Shown here piece by piece: positions 1 through 4,780 of a stretch of DNA of 5,152 nt. Every line of letters starts with the position of its first letter. Within the stretch, counting starts at the first letter, position 1. A program made the translations under genes and the position numbers. Source of the DNA: JAJRVH01 sp964505995 (GTDB lineage: Bacteria; Pseudomonadota; Zetaproteobacteria; Mariprofundales; Mariprofundaceae); NCBI GenBank assembly GCA_964505995.1, contig CAZDLB010000111.1, positions 1 to 5,152 of the forward strand, given 5' to 3'. The notes under the pieces were generated by a model, which was not told the origin of the DNA, ran no database searches, and worked only from the letters and a program-made list of their open reading frames with translations.

Positions 1-18
1 AGCCTGCCGCGGCCAGGG

Positions 19-35
19 TTGGCATGATCCATGCT
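19..35 (+). promoter_or_regulatory. Putative sigma-54 (RpoN) promoter upstream of the EAL-HDOD gene
   Basis: The site reads TTGGCATGATCCATGCT. It has the invariant GG (21-22) and GC (33-34) at the 12-base offset required for the -24/-12 elements. It matches the known consensus YTGGCACG-N4-TTGCW at all but two defined positions (T for C at 25, A for T at 31). Transcription would start near 46, leaving about 23 nt of leader with a ribosome binding site at 56-62 before the ATG at 69. The same bases form a GCATG-ATC-CATGC inverted repeat, so an operator is an alternative reading. The upstream activator sites would lie outside the window. This is inferred from motif match alone. Confidence 0.5.
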
Positions 36-55
36 GGGTCATCGGCATCTCACGC

Positions 56-62
56 AAGGGAG
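56..62 (+). promoter_or_regulatory. Ribosome binding site that fixes the EAL-HDOD start
   Basis: AAGGGAG lies 6 nt before the ATG at 69. No comparable purine-rich site precedes the earlier in-frame ATG at 24, which is also buried in the putative promoter. This supports 69 as the true start. Confidence 0.75.
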
Positions 63-68
63 TTTGCC

Positions 69-1286
69 ATGCAGCAGGTACTGGTCGGACGTCAGCCGGT
101 TTTTGACCGCGATTACAGGGTGTGTGCCTATGAGCTTCTGTTCAGGCCGCACGGGGAACCGGGCCCGGATCAGGGGGCGGCGCAGCAGACGGCGAATGTC
201 ATCATTTCGGCGCTGATGGATATCGGCCTCGACAGGGTCGCCGGCACGCATATGGCCTATGTCAATGCGGATCGGGAGTTTCTGCTGTCCGAAGAAGAGC
301 TGAGCGAGGCATTGCCGACCGATCGCGTGGCCATCGAGGTGCTGGAATCGGTGCCGGCGACCCCGGAAACGGCGGCAGCCCTGCAGAGGCTCAAGCAGCA
401 GGGCTATACGGTGCTGCTCGATGACATTGTCCGCGCCAGCGACGTCGAGCCCTTCCTCGAGCATGCCGATATCGTCAAGCTCGACATCCAGGGTGTCGAA
501 AATCTGACGCAGGAGGTGCGCGCGCTGCGCCGGCACAAGGTGCGGTTGCTGGCGGAGAAGGTCGAGACCTATGAGCAGTACGAGCAATGCAAGTCCCTGA
601 ACTTTGATCTGTTCCAGGGCAACTTCTTCTGCAAGCCGGATGTGGTCGAGGGACGCAAGCTGCCGGAGTCGAAGCTGGCGATCCTGCGCGCTTTGCAGCA
701 GGTGCTGACCGCCGAGGCGCTCGACGAGCTGCACGATGTCGTCAAGCAGGATGTCGGGCTTTCCTATCGCCTGCTGAAATATATCAATTCCGCCGCCTTC
801 GGCCTGCGCCAGGAGGTGGCCTCGATCGAGCAGGCGATGAGCCTGCTGGGCCTGAACAGGCTGCGCCGCTGGCTGTCGCTGCTGGCGCTGACATCGCTCT
901 CGGATGGCAAGCCGACGGAGCTTGTGAAAACGGCGCTGTACCGGGCGCATTTTCTCGAATCGGTGGCCGGCCTTCTGGGTGAGCATGAAACAGGCGACGA
1001 CTTCCTGCTCGGCATGTTCTCGGTGCTCGATGCACTGCTGGATCAGCCGATGGAACAGGCGCTGGAGGATCTGTCGCTGCCGGCGAACGTGCGTTTTGCG
1101 CTGCTCGACGATCAGGCGCCGATGGCGCACAAGCTGCAGCTGGTGCATGCACTGGATGCCGGCGACTGGGATGCCGTGAACGCCTGGTGCATGAAGCATC
1201 CCCGGGTCAAGGTGACCGATCTGACGCGCGTGCAGGTCGAGGCGATGGCCTGGGCGGATGCGCAGATGTCGGCGCTGTCCGTCTGA
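69..1286 (+). CDS. EAL and HDOD domain signalling protein (YuxH/CdgJ-like)
   Basis: This 405-residue cytoplasmic protein has an N-terminal EAL-type domain (about residues 4-200) followed by a HDOD domain (about 205-395). Proteins of this architecture act in cyclic-di-GMP-linked control of motility, pili or biofilm, often as non-enzymatic adaptors. The EAL signature is YELLFR at 21-26. Residues aligning by eye with the phosphodiesterase metal and substrate ligands are largely kept: E22, N66, E90, D118-D119, K137, E163 and Q183. However, loop 6, normally DDFG, reads DDIV, which usually signals loss of catalysis. The HDOD part shows the typical LSYRLLKYINSAAFG stretch (231-245) and no catalytic HD pair, as is normal for HDOD. 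There is no signal peptide or membrane segment. The start at 69 is chosen for its ribosome binding site and because MQQVLVGRQPVFDR is the usual family N-terminus. An ATG at 24 would add 15 residues unlike the family. The family assignment is firm; the pathway it controls is unknown. Confidence 0.93.
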   Translation: MQQVLVGRQPVFDRDYRVCAYELLFRPHGEPGPDQGAAQQTANVIISALMDIGLDRVAGTHMAYVNADREFLLSEEELSEALPTDRVAIEVLESVPATPETAAALQRLKQQGYTVLLDDIVRASDVEPFLEHADIVKLDIQGVENLTQEVRALRRHKVRLLAEKVETYEQYEQCKSLNFDLFQGNFFCKPDVVEGRKLPESKLAILRALQQVLTAEALDELHDVVKQDVGLSYRLLKYINSAAFGLRQEVASIEQAMSLLGLNRLRRWLSLLALTSLSDGKPTELVKTALYRAHFLESVAGLLGEHETGDDFLLGMFSVLDALLDQPMEQALEDLSLPANVRFALLDDQAPMAHKLQLVHALDAGDWDAVNAWCMKHPRVKVTDLTRVQVEAMAWADAQMSALSV

Positions 1287-1289
1287 TTC

Positions 1290-1303
1290 CCGGCGCACGC
1301 CGG
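1290..1303 (+). terminator. Weak possible terminator hairpin after the EAL-HDOD gene
   Basis: CCGGC (1290-1294) and GCCGG (1299-1303) form a 5-bp GC stem with a 4-nt loop, starting 3 nt after the stop codon. It is followed by CATTGTT, a poor U-tract, so it would be an inefficient intrinsic terminator at best. The location between two genes of unrelated function is its main support. Confidence 0.3.
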
Positions 1304-1305
1304 CA

Positions 1306-1335
1306 TTGTTCAAACTCGGAGGCAGCAGCTAGTCT
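1306..1335 (+). promoter_or_regulatory. Putative sigma-70 promoter of the permease genes, possibly giving a leaderless mRNA
   Basis: A -35-like TTGTTC (1306-1311) and a -10-like TAGTCT (1330-1335) are separated by 18 nt. The GTG start of the permease gene lies 6 nt after the -10 box, which is where transcription would begin, so the transcript would lack a leader. The only Shine-Dalgarno-like run, CGGAGG at 1317-1322, is 19 nt from the GTG and too far away to serve it. Both hexamers are modest matches to consensus. Confidence 0.4.
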
Positions 1336-1341
1336 GGCCGG

Positions 1342-2265
1342 GTGATTGCCCGTTTGCTGCTGATCCGCCTGCTGCAGGCCGTGCCGACGCTGCTCGGCGT
1401 GGCCACCCTGGTCTTCTTCCTGTTGCACATGGTTCCCGGCGATCCGGTGGATGCGTTGCTCGGCGAAACGGCGCTGGCCACCGATCGCGAGGCCCTGCGC
1501 CATGCGCTGCGTCTGGATGAGCCCATCGCCGTTCAGTATATCGATTATCTGAGCGGCCTGTTTCACGGTGACTGGGGCCACAGCCTCGTCAATCACGAGC
1601 CGGTTCTCGAGCGCATTCTGGCGCGCGCGCCGGCGACGGTCCGGCTGGCCGCAGCCAGCCTGATGCTGGCCGTGGTCATCGCCTTGCCGCTGGGCTACTG
1701 GGCCGCGCGTCATGCCGGCCGGTCTCAGGACGTGGCCGCAATGAGCTTCTCCCTGCTCGGCGTATCGATCCCGAACTTCTGGCTTGGGCCGGTGCTGATG
1801 CTGATCTTTGCCGTCGGTCTGGGTTGGCTGCCGGTTTCCGGCATGGATCAGCCCGGCGCCATCGTCCTGCCGGCGATCACGCTGGGCACGGCGCTGGCGG
1901 CCGTGCTTTCCCGCATGGCCCGCTCTTCGTGGCTGGAGGCTGTCAGTGGCGATGCGGTGCGCACGGCGCGCGCCTTTGGCATTCCGGAGCGTCGCATCTG
2001 GTGGCGACATGCGGCCCGCATGGCCGCGATTCCGGTTGTGACGATGTTTGCGCTGCAGATGGGGGCGGTACTCGGCGGCGCGGTCATCACGGAAACGGTG
2101 TTCGACTGGCCGGGACTTGGCCTGCTGACCATCGAGGCGATCCAGGGGCGGGACTATCCGCTGGTGCAGGGCTGCGTGCTGCTGATCGCGGCCTTCTATG
2201 TGCTGGCCAATCTGCTGGCCGATGTGCTTGGCCTGCTGCTCGATCCGAGACAGCGTCATGGCTAG
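1342..2265 (+). CDS. Peptide-type ABC transporter permease, DppB/OppB family
   Basis: This 307-residue inner-membrane protein is one of the two channel subunits of an ABC importer for di- or oligopeptides or related substrates (nickel and glutathione systems share the family). The N-terminus is typical: a first transmembrane helix at about 7-30 ending in HMVPGDP (29-35), then a periplasmic segment with the FHGDWGHSL motif (74-82). Further hydrophobic segments lie at about 103-120, 137-163, 172-190, 230-250 and 276-300. The EAA loop that docks the ATPase is at about 206-231 (VRTARAFGIPERRIWW...). The family C-terminal signature FDWPGLG is at 254-260. Length is normal for OppB/GsiC-type proteins. 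The start is GTG at 1342; an in-frame TAG at 1330 excludes a longer protein. Its stop overlaps the next gene by 8 nt, so the two are co-expressed. Substrate cannot be read from the sequence, and the ATPases and binding protein are not in the window. Confidence 0.93.
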   Translation: MIARLLLIRLLQAVPTLLGVATLVFFLLHMVPGDPVDALLGETALATDREALRHALRLDEPIAVQYIDYLSGLFHGDWGHSLVNHEPVLERILARAPATVRLAAASLMLAVVIALPLGYWAARHAGRSQDVAAMSFSLLGVSIPNFWLGPVLMLIFAVGLGWLPVSGMDQPGAIVLPAITLGTALAAVLSRMARSSWLEAVSGDAVRTARAFGIPERRIWWRHAARMAAIPVVTMFALQMGAVLGGAVITETVFDWPGLGLLTIEAIQGRDYPLVQGCVLLIAAFYVLANLLADVLGLLLDPRQRHG

Positions 2266-3064
2266 TTCGGCGAAACGGCTCATCCTCGTCTGCCTGGCGC
2301 TGCCGGCGCTGGTGATCGCCGCGGCGTGGATGCTCGGCGCGGATGGCCATGCCGTGGATCTGGATCATGTGCTCGCCGCAGCCAGTCTTGCGCATCCACT
2401 GGGGTGCGATGCGCTGGGACGCGATGTGCTGGCGCGGCTGGCCGAAGGGCTGCGGCTGTCGCTCGGAGTCGGGCTGGCCGTGATTGCCTCGGGCGGGCTG
2501 CTCGGCATGGGTATCGGCGCGGTGGCCGGCTGGGCGGGCGGCTGGCTCGATGCGCTGCTGATGCGCCTGGCCGATATCGTGCTGTCCTTTCCCGGCATTC
2601 TTCTGGCCATCGCGCTGGCCGCGATGCTCGGCCCCGGCGTGGACAATCTGATCATCGCGCTGGTCGCGGTGGGCTGGGTCGGTTTTGCGCGTCTGACCCG
2701 CGTGCAGGTACTGTCCTTCCGGCATGCGCCGTTTGTCGAGGCATCCATCGGCAGCGGCAGCGGCGTGGCGTATATCGCGCTGCGGCATCTGCTGCCCAAT
2801 ATCGCCGCCCCGCTGCTCGTCGAGGCCAGTTTCGGACTGGCCGCCGTGATGATCGGCGAGGCGGGCCTGTCTTTTCTCGGCATCGGCGTGCAGCCGCCCG
2901 CTGCCTCGCTGGGCACGATGATCCGCGAGGGCACGCGCCTGATGCTGGTATCCCCGATGCTGGTGATCTGGCCGGGCCTGATGCTGTTCTGTCTGGTCAT
3001 GGCCGTGAACCTGATCGGAGATGGCCTGCGCGACCGGCTTGACGTGCGCATGCAGCCGCGCTGA
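2258..3064 (+). CDS. Peptide-type ABC transporter permease, DppC/OppC family
   Basis: This 268-residue inner-membrane protein is the partner channel subunit of the preceding DppB-like protein. One transmembrane helix lies at about 7-27. A short periplasmic segment carries the family motif HPLGCDALGRDVLARL (46-61). Further hydrophobic segments lie at about 65-93, 105-124, 127-145, 184-212 and 230-255. The EAA loop (about 159-181, FVEASIGSGSGVAYIALRHLLP) departs from the usual EAARALGAS form. A typical family motif, GEAGLSFLGIGVQPP, is at 200-214. It is about 30 residues shorter than E. coli DppC, mostly from a short N-terminal region. The ATG at 2258 overlaps the end of the upstream gene by 8 nt and has only a weak GAGA site (2247-2250), so translation is probably coupled. 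In-frame codons upstream extend into the dppB-like gene and encode a Cys/Trp-rich stretch unlike the family. The family call is firm; the substrate is unknown. Confidence 0.92.
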   Translation: MASSAKRLILVCLALPALVIAAAWMLGADGHAVDLDHVLAAASLAHPLGCDALGRDVLARLAEGLRLSLGVGLAVIASGGLLGMGIGAVAGWAGGWLDALLMRLADIVLSFPGILLAIALAAMLGPGVDNLIIALVAVGWVGFARLTRVQVLSFRHAPFVEASIGSGSGVAYIALRHLLPNIAAPLLVEASFGLAAVMIGEAGLSFLGIGVQPPAASLGTMIREGTRLMLVSPMLVIWPGLMLFCLVMAVNLIGDGLRDRLDVRMQPR

Positions 3065-3070
3065 TATCGT
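3039..3070 (+). promoter_or_regulatory. Putative nagZ promoter inside the end of the permease gene
   Basis: TTGACG (3039-3044) matches five of six bases of the -35 consensus. A -10-like TATCGT (3065-3070) follows after a long 20-nt spacer; the overlapping TGATAT (3062-3067) gives a better 17-nt spacer but a poorer hexamer. The ATG of nagZ lies 6 nt after TATCGT, with no Shine-Dalgarno run before it, which would suit a leaderless transcript. It could also be chance, with nagZ translated by read-through from the permease genes. Confidence 0.4.
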
Positions 3071-3076
3071 TGCCCC

Positions 3077-3994
3077 ATGCATGAAAGACTGGTCATTGGC
3101 CTTCAGGGCGAGCGCCTGAACGAGGATGAGCGCCGCTGGCTGGCGGCGATGCCGCCGCGTGGCGTGATCCTGTTTGCCCGCAATCTGCAATCGCCCGGGC
3201 AGGTCCGCGAACTGCTGGCCGAGGTGCGGGATCTGGCCGGCCTGGACTGTTGGGCTGCGATCGACGAGGAGGGCGGCCGAGTGCATCGCCTGCCCTGGGC
3301 GCCGTTCAACGCCAGAGGCGAGCGCGCCGAGTACGGCCGCATCCATGTCCACGATCCCGAAACCGCGGCCCGGGAGGTCTATCGCGACAGCCTCGAGGCC
3401 GGCGAGGCCCTGCGGGAGCTGGGCCTGACGCACAACTGCGCGCCGGTGCTGGATGTGTTCCATCCCCAGGGCCATGCCATCATCGGGGAGCGGGCCTACA
3501 GTCATGACCCGGATGTCGTCGCCTGGCTCGGCCTGGCGTGCATGCGCGGGCTGAAGGACGCCGGCATAGCGGCCGTCGGCAAGCATTTTCCCGGCCATGG
3601 GCGAGCCGACGCCGATTCGCATGTGGATGTGCCGCATGTCGACGCGCCCCTGGAAGTCCTGTTGGCGGAAGCCGAGCCGTTCGCAAGGCTGATCGGGGAG
3701 GGTCTGGAACATCTGATGACGGCGCACGTGATCTACGATGCCGTGGCGCCGGAGGTCGCGACGCTCTCCGGATTCTGGATCGGGAAAGTGCTCCGGCGAC
3801 GCTTCGGTTTCCGCGGAACGGTCTGGAGCGATGATCTTTGCATGCGCGGCGTCGGCGAGGATGTCGTGCAGGCCGCACGCCGGGCGGAAGCGGCGGGATG
3901 CGATATCCTGCTGGTCTGCCAGCCCGAGGGCGTGCGCCAGGTCTATGCGGCCCTTGCCGGCGAAACCCGTCCCGAAGAGGGAGAAGCAGGATGA
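3077..3994 (+). CDS. nagZ: Beta-N-acetylhexosaminidase NagZ (glycoside hydrolase family 3)
   Basis: NagZ is a cytoplasmic enzyme that removes the GlcNAc residue from GlcNAc-1,6-anhydroMurNAc (with or without peptide) during peptidoglycan recycling. Its products feed cell-wall resynthesis and, in some bacteria, AmpR-controlled beta-lactamase induction. The 305-residue protein shows ILFARN (31-36), AIDEEGGRVHRL (61-72), APVLDV (122-127), IIGERAYSHDP (135-145) and GKHFPGHG (168-175). It also has DADSHVD (178-184), holding the Asp-His pair D180/H182 that acts as general acid/base in this family, and SDDLCM (251-256), where D252 is the expected nucleophile. There is no signal peptide, fitting a cytoplasmic enzyme. 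It ends about 35 residues earlier than E. coli NagZ (341), losing only the C-terminal tail after the conserved AGCDILLVC (273-281), so activity should be intact. It starts 12 nt after the permease gene and overlaps lipB by 4 nt. Confidence 0.96.
   Translation: MHERLVIGLQGERLNEDERRWLAAMPPRGVILFARNLQSPGQVRELLAEVRDLAGLDCWAAIDEEGGRVHRLPWAPFNARGERAEYGRIHVHDPETAAREVYRDSLEAGEALRELGLTHNCAPVLDVFHPQGHAIIGERAYSHDPDVVAWLGLACMRGLKDAGIAAVGKHFPGHGRADADSHVDVPHVDAPLEVLLAEAEPFARLIGEGLEHLMTAHVIYDAVAPEVATLSGFWIGKVLRRRFGFRGTVWSDDLCMRGVGEDVVQAARRAEAAGCDILLVCQPEGVRQVYAALAGETRPEEGEAG
3978..3983 (+). promoter_or_regulatory. Ribosome binding site for lipB within the end of nagZ
   Basis: AGGGAG lies 7 nt before the ATG at 3991, within a purine-rich run at 3975-3990. 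It favours the longer lipB start over the internal ATG at 4069, which has no such site. Confidence 0.6.
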
Positions 3995-4686
3995 AAGCGC
4001 GCCGCGCTTCGGACTGCGGCATCCTTGCCGGGTCGGCGAGCCCGGCCCGTCGCCAGGCTGCTCAGTTCATGCCTGCTCCCCGATTCGAGTGGCTGGGGCG
4101 CAGGCCCTATCGGCCCGTCTGGGAGCAGCTGCGGGCGAGGGCCGTGGCCGTGGCCGACGGGGTCCATCGCGAGATGATCTGGAGCTGTGAACACGAGCCG
4201 GTGTACACGACCGGGCGGCGGGGCGTGGATAATCGCCTGAGGGATGCGCTGCCGGCGGACTTTGTCGTCACCGACCGCGGCGGCGAAACGACGTTCCACG
4301 GGCCGGGGCAGCTGATGCTTTACCCGGTGCTGAACCTGAAGGCACGCGGCCTTGGCGCTCGCGACTATGTAGCGCTTCTCGAGCAGTCCTGCATCGATCT
4401 GCTGCATAGCCGTGACATCGAGGCATTTCGGCGCTGCGGCTATCCCGGGGTGTGGACCCGGGCTGGCAAGATTGCAGCGCTTGGCGTGCGCATCCGTCGC
4501 GGCGTCGCCTATCATGGCATGGCGCTGAATGTGAATGTCCAGACGTGCTTTTTCGAGGCCATACGCCCGTGCGGGCTGGATTCCGGGGTGGTCAGCATGG
4601 CCGATTTCGGCGCTGCGGAGGCATTGCCGGGCCTGGCGGAGGACTGGTACGATTGTCTGGCTTCGCTGCTGGCCGGGGACGGCTGA
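3991..4686 (+). CDS. lipB: Octanoyl-[acyl-carrier-protein]:protein N-octanoyltransferase LipB
   Basis: LipB transfers octanoate from acyl carrier protein to the lipoyl domains of enzymes such as pyruvate dehydrogenase and to the H protein of glycine cleavage. LipA then inserts sulfur to make lipoate. Visible family motifs are CEHEPVYTTGR (66-76), DRGGETTFHGPGQLMLYPVL (95-114), GVWTRAGKIAALGVRIRRG (153-171) with the conserved Lys at 160, YHGMALNVN (174-182) and RPCGLDSGVVSM (192-203) with the expected catalytic Cys at 194. The chosen ATG at 3991 overlaps the nagZ stop as ATGA and has a good binding site, giving 231 residues. Its first 26 residues are basic and unlike E. coli LipB. The ATG at 4069 would give 205 residues, also near family length (E. 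coli 213), so the start is uncertain. A GCCGGG/CCCGGC inverted repeat (4027-4046) lies between the two candidates. No lipA is in the window. Confidence 0.94.
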   Translation: MKARRASDCGILAGSASPARRQAAQFMPAPRFEWLGRRPYRPVWEQLRARAVAVADGVHREMIWSCEHEPVYTTGRRGVDNRLRDALPADFVVTDRGGETTFHGPGQLMLYPVLNLKARGLGARDYVALLEQSCIDLLHSRDIEAFRRCGYPGVWTRAGKIAALGVRIRRGVAYHGMALNVNVQTCFFEAIRPCGLDSGVVSMADFGAAEALPGLAEDWYDCLASLLAGDG

Positions 4687-4697
4687 CGGCCTGCAGA

Positions 4698-4726
4698 TTT
4701 ACACCGTTTGAGCAAACCGCTAAGGT
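4698..4726 (+). promoter_or_regulatory. Putative sigma-70 promoter of dksA with GC-rich discriminator
   Basis: TTTACA (4698-4703) matches five of six -35 consensus bases. It is followed at an ideal 17-nt spacing by TAAGGT (4721-4726), a weak -10 box. Transcription would begin near 4733. The bases between the -10 box and the start, ACGCCGC, are almost all G/C. Such GC-rich discriminators are typical of promoters repressed by ppGpp and DksA, so autoregulation is conceivable. The site lies 11 nt after the lipB stop and fits independent expression of dksA. Confidence 0.55.
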
Positions 4727-4738
4727 ACGCCGCCTTTT

Positions 4739-4763
4739 CGGGAAACCGATCGGGTGTTTTCCG
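4739..4763 (+). other. Hairpin in the dksA 5' leader
   Basis: CGGGAAA (4739-4745) can pair with TTTTCCG (4757-4763) in a 7-bp stem with one G-U pair. The loop contains the perfect palindrome CCGATCGG (4746-4753). The hairpin ends 5 nt before the ribosome binding site at 4769-4774. There is no T-run after it, so it is not an intrinsic terminator. It could affect mRNA stability or translation, or the palindrome could be a protein site on DNA. The role is inferred only. Confidence 0.4.
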
Positions 4764-4768
4764 CTCTC

Positions 4769-4774
4769 TGGAGG
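4769..4774 (+). promoter_or_regulatory. Ribosome binding site that fixes the dksA start
   Basis: TGGAGG lies 6 nt before the ATG at 4781. The ATG at 4775 directly abuts it and the GTG at 4754 lies upstream of it, so neither can be served by this site. Confidence 0.75.
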
Positions 4775-4780
4775 ATGGAT

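Noticed and set aside
24..68. Upstream in-frame ATG at 24 as the EAL-HDOD start
   Set aside because: It lies inside the putative -24/-12 promoter, lacks a ribosome binding site, and would add 15 residues unlike the family N-terminus.
39..1313. 424-codon open frame on the - strand opposite the EAL-HDOD gene
   Set aside because: It is a mirror of the real gene, with the same Gln/His/Arg/Leu-rich composition and no family motif or plausible ribosome binding site that I can see.
1317..1322. CGGAGG as the Shine-Dalgarno of the permease gene
   Set aside because: It is 19 nt from the GTG, too far for normal initiation. An in-frame TAG at 1330 leaves no nearer start for it to serve.
1207..2283. 358-codon open frame on the - strand opposite the DppB-like gene
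   Set aside because: It is a shadow of the permease gene, with composition typical of antisense to hydrophobic GC-rich sequence.
2087..3727. 546-codon open frame on the - strand spanning parts of the permease genes and nagZ
   Set aside because: It is antisense to three genes with clear family motifs. Its translation is low-complexity, rich in Gln, His and Arg, with no recognisable domain. Such frames arise from codon bias in GC-rich genes.
4671..4691. Hairpin around the lipB stop (GGCCG/CGGCC, or GCCG/CGGC within it) as a terminator
   Set aside because: The stems are only 4-5 bp and the following bases (TGCAGATTTACA) lack a real T-run; they also overlap the dksA -35 box.
4754..4780. GTG at 4754 or ATG at 4775 as the dksA start
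   Set aside because: The first is upstream of the ribosome binding site and inside the leader hairpin, and the second directly abuts the site. ATG 4781 has ideal spacing.
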